Positions 1 through 11,113 are shown, numbered from the stretch's first letter. The stretch is DNA of 64,000 nt from Plasmodiophora brassicae (GCA_036867785.1 CP145420.1:868001-932000); one strand, 5' to 3'. The notes: a model not told the origin generated them from the letters alone. A program made the numbers and translations.

Positions 1-292
1 CGATGGACGCAGTCGTGACGCATGGCTCGCGCACCTCACCGGCCACGGAGCACGCATTGACGAGTCAACTTGCGAACACCAGTGACGTACGTGCGAACTG
101 CGAGTGCGCATCACATGACGTCATCGGTCGGCATGCGCGCGACGGGGCGGCTCTGACGTCCCGCGCTGCCCTCCTCGTGCTGCCCATTGCCCAAACTATT
201 GCCGTGTGTATACGACCCGTCGCTTATACGTATTTGATAACACCCGTCCACAGTCACATCCTGATACCTAAATCGCCATACCGCCGGTAACG

Positions 293-1163
293 ATGACAGC
301 AACAATGCCGATCAGCCCGATCCCCCCTCGTCGTCGTACTTCGTTCACGGTCAGCGCCCTGCTTCGCCTGACGCAGGATGTCGCCAAGTCGTCCAGCCCG
401 ACGGCCTGGCGGCGCCTGGCCTCTGACAAGCAGAAGAGGGAGGTGTCCACCGATAGCAACGACACGTTCCAGTCAGCCAGGCGCATCTCCGAGACGATGA
501 TGAAGTTCCCAATCGCGAGGCGCATCTCCCAGCACCTGCTAGAGCAAGCCAAGGACGCCCTGCAACCGAAGCAGGCGCCAGTGGTGACGCTGGTGCCCAA
601 CAATCGCGCTGAAACGGCGTTCCTGCCGGTGCGACCGCGCCCGATGCCAAGAACGCCAACAGCAGATGCGACAAGCGGGGATACGAACGCATGCCCGTAC
701 TGTGACAGATCGTTCAAGTACCCGTCGATGCTCCAGCAGCATCTGACGACGCACACGGGCGTGAAACAGTTCGGGTGCGACGCCTGCGGGAAGACGTTCA
801 CGCGCGCCTACACCCTCAAGGTCCACAGGCGCCAGCACAACGGGCAGCGGCCGTACAGTTGCCCGAGTTGCCCGAAGCAGTACGTGGAGATCGGCAAGCT
901 CAACATGCACGTGAAGCGCGTGCACGAGAACATGAAGCCGTGGCAGTGCAACCTGTGCCCGAAACGGTTCCCGTGCCAGTCGCAGTGGACCGTCCATCAA
1001 CGCGTGCACACTGGAGAAAGGTACGATGCGCATAGGGTCGCGCCCGCTCGGGATCGCACACTGAACCGATCCGGACAGGCCGTTCCAGTGTGGGCAATGC
1101 CCGAAAGCGTTCTCGGTGAACAGCAGTTTGCAGAGGCATCAGCTGACGCATGTGACTGTGTAA
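293..1163 (+). CDS. C2H2 zinc-finger protein (five fingers)
   Basis: Probable DNA-binding transcription factor acting in the nucleus. The first about 125 residues are basic and low in recognisable structure. Five classical C2H2 fingers follow, beginning at CPYCDRSF, CDACGKTF, CPSCPKQY, CNLCPKRF and CGQCPKAF, with TGEK-type linkers such as HTGER. The fifth finger appears only when a 58-nt intron is removed at 1021–1078 (starts GTACG, ends ACAG); the frame then continues as PFQCGQCPKAF and stops at 1161–1163, whereas unspliced reading runs into non-zinc-finger sequence. The start is the first ATG in the frame; the long N-terminal region gives little support for an exact start. Target genes cannot be inferred. 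The next gene converges from the other strand. Confidence 0.85.
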
Positions 1164-1278
1164 CGGGGGGTCCACCCTCATATCCTCCATCTCGTAAAGC
1201 GTATCAACAGGTTCATACGGACGAAACAACGGCCAGCGCGAGCGCTATATGTACATTGGTTTAGAGGACCTGGGCGAT

Positions 1279-1296
1279 CCCCCCCCCCCCCCCCCC
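1279..1296. repeat. Homopolymer tract of 18 C
   Basis: An uninterrupted run of 18 cytosines lies between two convergent genes. Its last C is the first base of the CTA triplet that is the stop codon of the minus-strand gene, so the tract sits immediately downstream of that stop. Such tracts are prone to slippage and sequencing error; the length should be taken as approximate. Confidence 0.9.
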
Positions 1297-2868
1297 TAGA
1301 CTTGCGTCCAGGCGCAGGCGTGCGCCCTGGCCGCGTTCAGTTTGTCCTGCTGCTTGGACAGAGCTGACAGCAGCCGGGCAACGGCACCCGTCCGCTTGGC
1401 GTTTCGCCGCCGGATGCGCATGTTCAGGAGCTGGATGATCGCATATCGAATCAGGGGCACCGCCACGTACGCGCACGCGTACACGGTCATGACGGTGGAC
1501 AGGCCCTGCCCCAGGCGACCGACGTGGCGAAACACGCCCGACAGCTGCCCACCGATGCTGGACGACAGCAGCCTCCTCATCACGACGACCTCAATGATGT
1601 TGACGATGCCGAGGCCTGTGCAGACGGAACGTTTGGGTACGGGCGCGAACTGGGGAAACGACGTGGCCAACCCAGACCGATCGCGTGTTGCAACCTCGAC
1701 ACGGGTGCCGCGCTGAACCGCCATTCACGCTCCAAGATCGGTGGTGACGTGACCGCGTTCAGGGCGCTGTCCTCGTCGTCGGCGGTGACCATCAACACTG
1801 GGAACCTGCGACACGATTCAGCAAATACGCACCCGGAAGGGGACGTCGTCCGCCCGCGTGCCTGTACACGAGACGCCCATCGTCCGTCGCGATCGGTTCG
1901 CCGTCGAAGCGCGCCAGAAGATCCAGCATGTGGTGCTCGTGGCGGTCGGCCGCCTCGTCCAGCAGGCACTCGTCGTAATACGGCGCGGTTTGCTCCGCGA
2001 TAATGCAACCGGCGTGGTGCTGGATCAACGCGTCTGCGATGGCGCGCGGGTCAGCAACCCAGGTACGCGCAGGCAGGGCAGCACGAACGGATCGCATGGC
2101 ATCGCCGATCGTCCCAGTCGCGATTCGGGTCGCCGTCTCCGAACAGCAGCGAGAAGATCGCCAGAAGGAGCCCCATGTCGTCTTCGTTGCGATGGCGCCC
2201 TGCCTCGAGATCGACACCAGGAGGCGGCGGCGGGTCACCCGGGCCAGGTCGCCCCGCCTATGACGGCACAACGCCCCGAATCAGGGTTCGACATGAACGT
2301 GCCATTGGCGAACAGTGCCTGCCCTTGGACGAGGGGGAACGCGTCGATACTGGTGGCCTCGCGACGGAGACGGGACGAAGACGGGCGGTTGCAACAGGTA
2401 CCACCAGGCCATACGGTCGAAACCGGGGAAGAAGTCGTCGAACCCGTGGTGGTGGTGGTGGAAACGATCTCGATCGGCGCCGTCCTGCGTGCACTTGGCG
2501 ATCCAGACCGCGATGATGATGACGGCGGCGATGACGATGGACAGGAACAGGCAGACGCCGAACGACACCCGCAGCGCGTACCATGCATAAGACGCGATGC
2601 GAACAAGGCCAGACGTGCACCTCGCACGCAGCCGCCTCTGGCGAACCCGGTCCCGCGCGTCCGCATGCAGAACGTAGACGACCCCGGCCGGCGTCGGATC
2701 GATGGACCCGGCGCCGCTCGCCAGCAGGCCCTGGAGCAAGGCGCGCGCCTGCCCTAGGTCGGTGGCGCAGCCGCGCCCGACGACGTCGCCGGCCGTCAGG
2801 CGCAGGGCGCCATCCGATACCAGGTCGAGGATGGCGTCCTCGGCCTGGTGACGTGTCAGGATCGCCAT
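1296..2868 (-). CDS. At5g03900-type membrane protein (plastid/cyanobacterial family)
   Basis: The protein matches, from memory, the family of Arabidopsis At5g03900, annotated there as a chloroplast protein of the iron-sulfur cluster biosynthesis family; its biochemical role is not established. N-terminal residues 1–70 form the winged-helix-like part (MAILTRHQAEDAILDL onwards, with LTAGDVVGR). Next comes the RVSFGVCLFLSIVIAAVII membrane segment, a His/Phe-rich stretch ending in FFPGFDRMAWWYLL, then FSLLFGDGDPN in another exon, AEQTAPYYDE and LLARFDGEP, and a C-terminal membrane pair with GLGIVNIIEVVVMRR and YVAVPLIRYAIIQLLN. At least three introns are needed; I did not fix all of them. The start chosen at 2868 leaves a 62-bp gap to the divergent dynactin-like gene; an upstream in-frame ATG at 3018 would overlap it. 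Confidence 0.75.
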
Positions 2869-2930
2869 CGGCACCCGCCGCCCCGGTGCGGAGCTGCAGG
2901 CCGCGGACTTCCGGGGGGCGACGCCGACGA
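2869..2930. promoter_or_regulatory. Very short divergent promoter region
   Basis: Only 62 bp separate the inferred starts of the minus-strand At5g03900-type gene and the plus-strand dynactin-like gene. Both transcripts would have to start here or inside the opposite gene. No TATA box is visible. The inference depends on both start choices. Confidence 0.35.
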
Positions 2931-5900
2931 TGGATCGCGACGGGTCGCCTGCGGACGTCGGCGATGACCTGCCGGCGCGGATCACGCGCGATAGGCTGAT
3001 CGCCAAGGTACGCGGCACGCGTTCGAATTGACCGACAGGAGATGGTGATTCCGACCCGGGTCAGTCGCCGGCGCTGTTCGCGCGCGCGGCGACTCTGGCA
3101 GATCGGCGCGCGTCGTTCTCGGGCGCGACGTTCGCCGACCACGGTGCGGTCACCAGCCTGAACGAGAAACTGCAGACCGCGTTGCGACATGTGTAAGGCG
3201 TGTCGTCGCGATGGACGTCGACGGCCGTTGATTGCGTTCGCGCAGGACGGCCTCACAGACGGAAGTCGAATCGATGCGGTTCAGGATCGACGCGCTGACG
3301 CAGGAGCTGAAGCGGGTCGAACGCGAGAAAGCCGCGTTACGGAACGACCTCGAAGATTCGCAGCAAGCGGTCCGGTCGGTGGATATGGTGATTCGGCGGC
3401 GTCCCTGATGAGTGGTCCCGTTTTCAGTTGGAATGCGCGCTTCTGGACGTTGAGATTCTGAAAGAGCAACGTGATTCCATCCGGTTGGAGGTTACGGCCT
3501 CGCTGCCTCCTTCTGAGAGGTACGAGGCCTAGGATGCGCCTACGTCCCTTTCTGATAATGCTCTAGACAAACCGCTGCCCTTCTGCAACGTATCACTGAC
3601 CTGTCGTCCGCGGTGAAATCGTTACGACAAGTCGTCCTTTCGCAACAGCATCAGGCCGGGTTGCTGCAGGCCGACCTGTCGGCCGAACGTGATCGTGCCG
3701 CCATCCAGGTCGCGAGGATCGCCTCGCTGGAGAACGCGGTGGCGCAACGGGATGCGCGCATCGATGAGCTGGCATCAGCGGATGCTCACCAGCATGCCGA
3801 GCGGGCTCTTCAGTCTGCGTTCAGTCAGCTAGAAGCCGTGAAAGAATCGAACAGGTATGCGGTGTGGCCGATTCGGCGATGGACGGTTCCTCAGTGTCCG
3901 TTGCGTTCAGTTTCCTCGAGGCGCTGACCGAAGCGCAGTCTGAGATTGAGCTCGGCCACATGGAGCTTGAGACCGAGCTCCAATCCGAACTTGACGAGAA
4001 GGTGCATCTGACTGTTGGATGCACATTGCGTTTGGATGGCCACTCATTGCCTAACATGTGCAGGATAGAGAAATATCGGCGCTGTACCGAACGCTTCGCC
4101 TGCTGCAACAGCATGCACACCGGCTGTTTTCCGACGTCAGTAGACTGTCGCCGTTAGGCTCAACGAACGTGGATTCTAATATACGCCACGCTATCCAGGG
4201 GCAACGGTCCCAAGGTCTCGTCGAACTGCTTCAGAAAGACAATATGGTAGATCGGCTATACTGGGCACGCACGTTGCACTTACGTGAAATACAGGAGCTT
4301 TCAAACATGTTGCAGCGCTTGCAGCATAGTCATTCCGAGTTGCACGAGAAGTCGCGGCTACAATTGTCGCGAAACCTGGACCTAACGAGATTGTTAAATC
4401 GCGCACGTCAGTCGCAGATCGCCCTTCAGCTTCGCGAGCTTCAATGCGTGCAGAGCCAGTACCAGCTATCGCTTCTCAAGGTACGGTGACTTGACTGCCT
4501 TCAAGTGAAGCACTCAGTCCTGGCAGGCCTATCTGCCTGATGCGGTGATGACGCCGGCAGACCTTGCTGCCATTACCCTTGTCCAAGTGGTTCACCGAAT
4601 TCTGTTCAAGTCAAACGCCGCAATTATGTTTCTGGAGGAATCGCTGTCTGGGCTTGATACGGGAGCACCTGAATTTCGAACAGCGTATGTGTTCCCTGTC
4701 GTGCCACTTATGCGCCCCCTCCTCCCCCTGAACTCGACCGTCGTAGGTGTCATTGCGCCCAGATTTGTACATGGGCGCGGTGTGCAGCCAGCGAATTGCT
4801 TGTTGCTCTCTCAGGAACTACTAGCGAACAGTACCTTGCAGTGGTCAGCGCTATTCGATGTGGTTGCTTTGAGCCATTGTTTACTGATCCTGTGAACTAG
4901 GGCGTCTTTCATGGTGAGCTGTTTCCTGCCGAAGTTGCACTGGACGACCTGGTGCGTATCCTCGGCAACGACGAACTGACATATGCGTATTCCACAACAG
5001 ATCTGCAGCAGTCCACTGACGCTATATCTGTACGCTATGAGCGTTTCCTTGCCCGGCCGCCAACCTAACAATGGGACAGGCATTCCTGCAGTCTCGCCTA
5101 GGGTGGGATTCATTTCAGAGAAGATCTGACGAGGATCTCCCTTCCCATTTTATCGTCGCCACTCTATCTGGCATCTATTTTGACCAGCTCGAACAGACGG
5201 CCACGTGGAACGATATTCGGTGTCGTCTTACGGACGGTATGGTTTGCAAGGCGGTTCCCGTCGCGAGACTTACTGTCTTGTTGGCAGGGGCACCATCAGA
5301 TCCGTCCTCCGAGTTAGGGCAATCATGGCGTTACACGGTGGAGGCCGAGCTCGACAACCTGCTTGCCATGCATCATCGAATCCGATCAGTTTGTCATGGC
5401 CTGGCACATTCGAATCACATGTTGGCCAAAGCGGATCTGGATCGCGCTAAAGCTGTATCAGATGACGCTTGTTCAGTTACTAAGAGGTTCCTAAATGAGG
5501 TATCGCCTCTGTACGCTCACCTTCTTCGCTGTCTAACGTCACCGCCTGATAAAGGTTGTAACTGCAAATCGTTCAACTGAGGTGCTCCACGTCCTTCTTG
5601 TTGATCGTCGGGAGCCCATTATGCAGGCCCTTAGGTAATGTCCTGGTGTGGCATTGTCCTAAAGCTGTATGTCGATCTCAACTCTTACCGGGGCAGCAAC
5701 GCGCGCTCGACACTTTCTGCGCTGGTCAACAACAATTTAACGGTGAAGGAACCTGATGATGAACGTCAGGATCTGCTTCAGCTGCGTTTTGATGGTGAAA
5801 GGTTAGTGGCCCTGTCGGTATGTCCACTTGTGGCTGGTGCTTATTGCGTGTATAGATTCCCTTGGTCGACTCGTGCTGTCGATATCAGGACCCATTTTGA

Positions 5901-6790
5901 AGGATTGGAAAACTACGCTCGGGTTCGTCGTTACCGCTCTTGCAATGGAATCGTATTAAACGGGATGCTGTCTAGCAATTCCATGAGGCGGCCACAACGA
6001 TTAGTGTCATGTCCTCGACCATTCTCGACAAAGAACAGAGACTCCAACAGGCGACGACAATGTGTGCTACGCTTTCCGAGAAGGTCAACGACCTCCGCCA
6101 ACGTGAGCAAGTGAGTCGGAACAAGATTCAGCATCTAGAAGAGCGCCTGGTATGTCGTGCCTATTCCTGTTTCGAATGTTGCTGACCTTCAGTGAAGCGT
6201 CTACTGCAGGACGGCCAACCCTTCGAGGATGCAGGACTCACTGTATCAGTTCGACCGCTCGGCACTCTTTCCTCGGCGCTCAATGGTGACGCTCCGTTCT
6301 ATGAAGAGGTACCTTCAACAGACTGTCTGGCCATGATGCGTCATTTAAACACTGATGATGAGCATAGTCATCGCAATATGTGGAGGACTCTCTTCGTCGG
6401 GCATTGCATGTAACCAATGAGCGGCTGCGGATGCAGCGCCTGCGTTCATGTTCTATTGTGAGCAAGGCGCGCCAACTCAGGCCACTGCTTTTGGACCCTC
6501 CTTCGTAAACACTACCCCCGCATGGTTGCAACTGCCGACAATGATATTGTGTCAGGTCCCCACTCCAAGGCCTAAAATCGGCGGTTGATGCGCTGGCAGG
6601 CAGAGCCTTGCATGTTGCATGCCGACCGGTCATGTACTCCGTTACGTCTTCAACGGCCCAGCAGTTGCAGTTGATCGGCGACCACGACCGTCAACTTCGT
6701 GCGACGAGATCTGAATCCAACCGGTTAATGCTCCAGGTCCGAGCGGCCATTGGTTCTGCCAAGTGGCAGGCCGTTGCGCTGAAAATTTGA
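2931..6790 (+). CDS. Dynactin p150/DCTN1-like coiled-coil protein without CAP-Gly domain
   Basis: Resembles the middle and C-terminal parts of dynactin p150Glued, the dynactin subunit that binds dynein. Exon 1 begins MDRDGSPADVGDDLP and joins exon 2 across a 57-nt intron (3008–3064). Heptad-rich exons follow (for example LTQELKRVEREKAALRNDL and ECALLDVEILKEQRDSIRLE). The diagnostic match is AYLPDAVMTPADL followed by LVQVVHRILFKSNAAI near 4535–4625, aligned with the human AFMPDSFLRPGGDH region, then VALDDLVRILGNDELTYAY near 4940, aligned with SLDFLIELLHKDQLDETV. The 3' exons (EDSLRRALHVTNERLRMQR, then VRAAIGSAKWQAVALKI) continue to the stop near 6790. There are about a dozen short introns. No CAP-Gly domain is visible at the N-terminus, so it would resemble the p135 form. 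Confidence 0.65.
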
Positions 6791-6849
6791 CATTATTTCA
6801 ATGAATTAAGAAGCGTACCTCAGAATACGCTACTATCCAGCTCAGACCA

Positions 6850-8030
6850 ATCCACTGGCCGCACCCACATCGGGTGAGCCTATCGTTTTGTCAAGTTTCA
6901 TTATTTTGTCGTGGTAGGACGGTAGTAGGGTCACAAAACAATGCGCGCACTGCGCACGTTGGCGTGTGCATACCGCCAGGAACGCATTGCCAGCTGGGAA
7001 CGCAGGTGGGCCCGGTACGAATCATCCAGTTTATTGGGGCTCCACACAACCGCATCCTTTCGAAAACCGGGAGTGTGAGAAGTTGGCCCCCCCACTTTTC
7101 GACGAATTCGGTCAACGACGAGCCGCAGTGTGCACGATAGCACCGCTGTACCGGCGTCAGGACCTGATTGACGAACGTGCGTGCGCGCTCGGTCAAATCG
7201 TTCTTGCTGTCCGGCATCGACGCCATGTCCCCGCCGAGTTATGGGCGGACGCCGTTGTCGGTTTGGGCCCTGTTCGTCGCCGCCTTCGCGTGTCGGAAGG
7301 AACGAGCCGCCCCGTCACCGGGAGCAAGCCCCTGGCCAAGAACTCGGTGCATGCCTACGGCAAGCACATTCGTGGACTCAGGTACTATTGTTGCCTGGTG
7401 GGTGACTACGACAGCCTGCTTGTCCTGCAGGACGATGCGCCATCTGATCACTGCCCGTCCATGAGTGCGAAGACGTTATCGAACTTTGTTCGGTTCAAGA
7501 GGGGCGTCAAGGGGACGCCGCTTGTCGTGGAGAAGATTGAACTTCTTCTCTCCATCGAGGCGTCGATGCCGGACAGCAAGAACGATGTGACCGAGCGCGC
7601 ACGCACGTTCGTCAATCACCGACACCGGTACGGGCACGCCCGAGGCATCGACAAGCGGCGTCCTCTTGACGCCCTTCTTGAACCGAACAAAGTTCGATAA
7701 CGTCTTCGCACTCATGGACGGGCAGTGATCAGATGGCGCATCGTCCTGCAGGACAAGAAGGCTGTCGTAGTCACCCACCAGGCAACAATAGTACCCGAGT
7801 CCACGAATGTGCTTGCCGTAGGCATGCACCGAGTTCTTGGCCAGGGGCTTGCTCCCGGTGACAGGGCGGCTCGTTCCTTCCGACACGCGCAGGCGGCGAC
7901 GAACAAGGCCCACACCGACAACGGCGTCCGCCCATAACTCGGCGGGGACATGGTACTTGGACCGGTTGCTGACACAGATCTGGGCCGCTGTGCGCGTTCG
8001 TTGCTCTCCAGACGATCGTGATCGACCCAT
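6850..8030. mobile_element. Rearranged Crypton-like element fragments
   Basis: Three overlapping copies of one coding sequence lie here in both orientations. The most complete reading (minus, 8030 to about 7650) contains YYCCLVGDYDSLLVLQDDAP, CPSMSAKTLSNFVRFKKG and TPLVDASGVPV. This pattern resembles the N-terminal part of tyrosine-recombinase (Crypton-like) proteins that I recall from oomycetes, but no catalytic Arg/His/Tyr region is present. A minus ORF at 6891–7226 starts MASMPDSKNDLTERARTFVN, and the spacer of the inverted repeat repeats that string as MPDSKNDVTERARTFVN. The structure is a scrambled remnant; family assignment is tentative. Confidence 0.4.
7223..7953. repeat. Long inverted repeat, 305-bp arms
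   Basis: The left arm (7223–7527) and right arm (7649–7953) are reverse complements of the same length, separated by a 121-bp spacer. The outer ends read CCATGTCCCCGCCGAG and its complement; the inner ends read CTTGTCG and CGACAAG. The arms differ at a few positions (for example Arg-Gly versus Lys-Gly in FVRFKRGVK/FVRFKKGVK), so they are near identical rather than perfect. Bases 7167–7222, just outside the left arm, are themselves an inverted copy of part of the spacer (about 7560–7615). Confidence 0.85.
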
Positions 8031-8070
8031 GACGTCGACAATGCGGTGTGGAAACCTCCGTGGGATGCGT

Positions 8071-8246
8071 GCGGACTGCGGCGGTGCGCGTGGTTGTACC
8101 GGGCCGGGTGGCGGCGTCTGGTAGGATCCGTGGGTGCGGTACGAATCCGTGGTAGGATGCGGACTGCGGCGGTGCGCGTGGTTGTACCGGGCCGGGTGGC
8201 GGCGTTTGGTAGGATCCGTGGGTGCGGTACGAATCCGTGGTAGGAC
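8071..8246. repeat. 88-bp tandem duplication, two units
   Basis: Unit 1 (8071–8158) and unit 2 (8159–8246) both start GCGGACTGCGGCGGTGCGCG and end GAATCCGTGGTAGGA. They differ at very few positions (for example GGCGTCTGG versus GGCGTTTGG). No ORF makes sense through it; it lies between the Crypton-like fragments and the hAT element. Confidence 0.9.
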
Positions 8247-8261
8247 CCTGGTAGAGATGCA

Positions 8262-8425
8262 GACGACTTGAGTCGAGTTGTCATGAAGTCGACTTGGGTC
8301 GACTTGACTCGACTTACGACTTGGCTTTGAAATTTGGTCGACTTGAGCGACTTGGCCTATCGTGAAGTCGACTTGAACGACTTGAGGCGATACTCAAGTC
8401 GACTTAAGTCGACTTAAGTCGTACC
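8262..8425. repeat. 5' subterminal palindrome array of the hAT element
   Basis: About 165 bp filled with copies of the palindrome AAGTCGACTT and half-sites such as CGACTTGA and GACTTGAG in both orientations. A related array flanks the 3' end at 11115–11285. hAT transposases are known to bind repeated subterminal motifs, so these are the probable transposase-binding sites of this element; this is inference from position and repetition. Confidence 0.75.
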
Positions 8426-8438
8426 CAGTGCGCCACGG

Positions 8439-8489
8439 AGTGCGGGGTGGGATTGTGCAGTGCGGGGTGAGGATTGTGCAGTGCGGGGA
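8439..8489. repeat. Short tandem repeat, about 20–21 bp unit
   Basis: Two full units of AGTGCGGGGTG(A)GGATTGTGC and the start of a third (AGTGCGGGGAAC) lie between the palindrome array and the hAT start codon. Possibly part of the element's promoter region. Confidence 0.8.
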
Positions 8490-8547
8490 ACGGCTAGCAA
8501 GTGGCAATTCGCAGGAGGCAGCGCATCCGACTCTATCTCGAAACACA

Positions 8548-11113
8548 ATGTCGTCGTGTGCGGATGACGATGGCGACGTGGTGGTGGTTGATGAAGCAAA
8601 CGGGGAAACGCAGCCACAGTCTGACGTGTGGGCTCATATCGAGGAGTTTGACGAACGCGGTTCCGTGAAGTGGAGGTGCAAACATTGCACAGTGGCAAAG
8701 ACGTCAAAGGTAAAACGGAAGTACTCATCTTGTTCTTGTTAGACAGTTGTGGAAGCGTAACAATGACTATTAGGTTTGGAACACGAAGAATACGTTCACG
8801 TTCCGGGAGCACCTAAAAAGAAGCACCCTGGTTTCTACCAACCTGATGCACGGCAAACGAAGTTGACGGATGGATTTGTCAAGTCGAAACGGAAGGAACT
8901 TGATCGCCTTAAAATTGATCGCGCCCGCGTGGACCAGATCAACACTAACTTGCTGGGTTTCATCATTAATGCTTCACAAGCATTCAGTGTCGTCGAGCAA
9001 GAGGATTTCGTCGAGTTCTGTGCCTCAATGGAACCTGGATATACACTGCCGTCTCGCACGACAGTCCGCGACGTCTGGGTGCTAGAGCGTTGGTGGCAAA
9101 CTCGGGATCGCGTTCGCGCTATTGTGAACTCTGCTACGAAAGATCGCCGGTGCAGCATCACCACCGATATGTGGACGTCTGCCGCTAAAAGAGGTAATCG
9201 ATGCGTAGAGTACGTCCATTATCGACTACCTTTGACGATGTCAGTGTAGGTTACATGGCGATTACTCTTCATTACCTGAATGATGAGTGGGAAATGGTGT
9301 CCATCGTTATCGGATTTGTTCGTGTGCTGTATCCACACACGGCGGATCGTCTGGCGGCAGCCCTCTTCCGGTCTATTTTTGAATTTTCTCCCGACCTGCT
9401 GAAATCGATCTGGACGATAACTACTGACAATGCGTCAACCAACCCCGCCATGGCTGCTGAGTACAACAATATGCTCATCGACTACCTTTCGATGCGCAAC
9501 GATGACGCGAATGGCGAAACGGCTGACGATGAAGCCTTAGATGTGTTTCTGGACGCTTCCCTCGACTACGATGATGAGTCAACCCGCGTTTCGTTGGTGC
9601 GTTGCTTCGCGCATGTGCTCCAAGTGGCCATCAAGGACGGTCTCCAGAAGGTTACTCCTGTCGACATGGCTATCGGCCGTATTCGCGACACCGTCAAGAA
9701 GATCACTGATTCTCCAAAATTGTTGGAAGCGTTTCAGGTATCTATAGATTGCGTTCGCGATTGGGTATCTTCTCACGAATGAACTCTAACACGTTTTTAG
9801 GATATTTGTACGGAGCTCAATGTCATGAGCACGGATCCCGTTCTGGACTGCGAGACCCGATGGAACAGCACGTTCGACATGCTTAAATCTGCCATTCGCC
9901 TCAGAAGACCCATTGAGGAATTGCTGAAGCGAATTCGAGAATCACGAAACGGGTACACCAAGTTCACCATCAATCCACGCGACACCTTGGCCAAAGCTGT
10001 AGGTGATATCACGTGGAACCCTATCCGGGACTTGTGCGATTTCCTCGAACCTTTCAAGGACGCCACGGAGCTGATGTCGGGATCATCTTATCCAACCCTG
10101 GGTCTGATCGTTCCTGTGTTTAGCACACTCATGGAACATGTCCACGTGACGATCGATGCGCAGACCGGATTCCGGTCTCAGCATCCAAAGAAGTTCGCTA
10201 CCGTTGTCAAGGATAAGTTGATTGCTTAGAGCATCTCCACCGGTGATCCATATCCATATATATATCCGCAAATTTAATGATAATGATAGAGAATCTGTAC
10301 CCCACTCGTTGTCCATATCTATAAACGGATATGGATCGTCATTAAATCCGTCGCAGATTTGAACAGATCTGGAACGGATTTGAGGACAGCAAAATGGCGG
10401 ACAGCGCGCTGCGAACAGCGCACCACGGACTGCGCGCCGGCGTCGGACAACCCCTCCCGTTTAAAGACTGACTGGTGTCCCGGCCACCGCTGGGGAAACC
10501 CCTACCTTTCACCAAATCTGGAATCCATAAATTGCGCGGTTAAAGATATGGATATGGATCACCGGTGGAGATGCTCTTACCAGTCATTGGTACTATCAGA
10601 CCATGCCCTTGTTGCTTCGATATTGGATCCACGTTCGAAATCAAGTCTTGAAGAGTGCGGGGTGGATATTGCCGCTCTCAAGGCATCTGTTATCACGTTG
10701 TATGAGGCCCGGTACCGGCACAAGTACGTACATGTAATCTGCGTGAACGTTGACACCACAACTGATTACTCCATTGTTGCGGTGATTCAGATTCGAAGGC
10801 GACCTCTCCCATGGAACCAAGGCCAGCGAGGATCCCCCTAGGAAGAAAAGCAAGCTATTCGAGAAATTCATCAAGTCTACTTCGAGCGCAACTGCAGTCG
10901 GATCCACTACTGAGCCTTTCCAATCTGAGCTGGAGCGCTGGATGACGCACCCATCAATGTGTCTGTCAAAGTCAAGCCGGGATGCGTGCCTCTGGTTCAA
11001 GGTCAACGGCCATATGTATCCTCGTATATCCTTAATGGCACGAGATTACCTGTCAGTTATGTCGACGTCAGTTCCCTGTGAACAAGCGTTCTCCCGTGCC
11101 GGAACCACGGTCA
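8548..11113 (+). mobile_element. hAT-family transposase gene, interrupted by a MITE and lacking its C-terminal end
   Basis: DNA transposase of the hAT superfamily. Residues 1–90 hold a BED zinc finger (WRCKHC, then HLKRKH after an intron that ends at 8773). The RNase-H-like core follows, with TTDMWTS, TTDNAST and CFAHVLQVAIKDGL, then LDCETRWNSTFDML and LDPRSK. The hAT C-terminal dimerisation region ends the reading, with MYPRISLMARDYLSVMSTS, SVPCEQAFSRAG and TTVS. Short introns join the frames near 8710–8773, 9193–9249, 9739–9800 and 10724–10793. The reading is broken by a 348-bp MITE (10229–10576); precise loss of the MITE plus one TTA would restore LIAYQSLVLSDHAL. The last about 30 residues (KRRARLADKCIRAV onwards) are missing after TTVS, where the inverted second copy begins. 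Otherwise it looks young and nearly intact. Confidence 0.9.
10229..10576. mobile_element. PIF/Harbinger-type MITE with TTA target duplication
   Basis: A 348-bp non-coding element with terminal inverted repeats of about 31 bp: the left end starts GAGCATCTCCACCGGTGATC and the right end is its reverse complement. It is flanked by direct TTA copies (10226–10228 and 10577–10579). The terminal sequence and a three-base TWA duplication are typical of PIF/Harbinger elements. It sits in an exon of the hAT transposase and so is younger than that insertion. Its own transposase is not in the window. Confidence 0.9.

Noticed and set aside
1-292. Short frames at the left edge
   Set aside because: No domain, no start context and no continuity with the zinc-finger gene; treated as its 5' flank.
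2258-3256. A 332-residue minus-strand open frame
   Set aside because: Arg-rich shadow of the At5g03900-type gene, whose family match lies in another frame.
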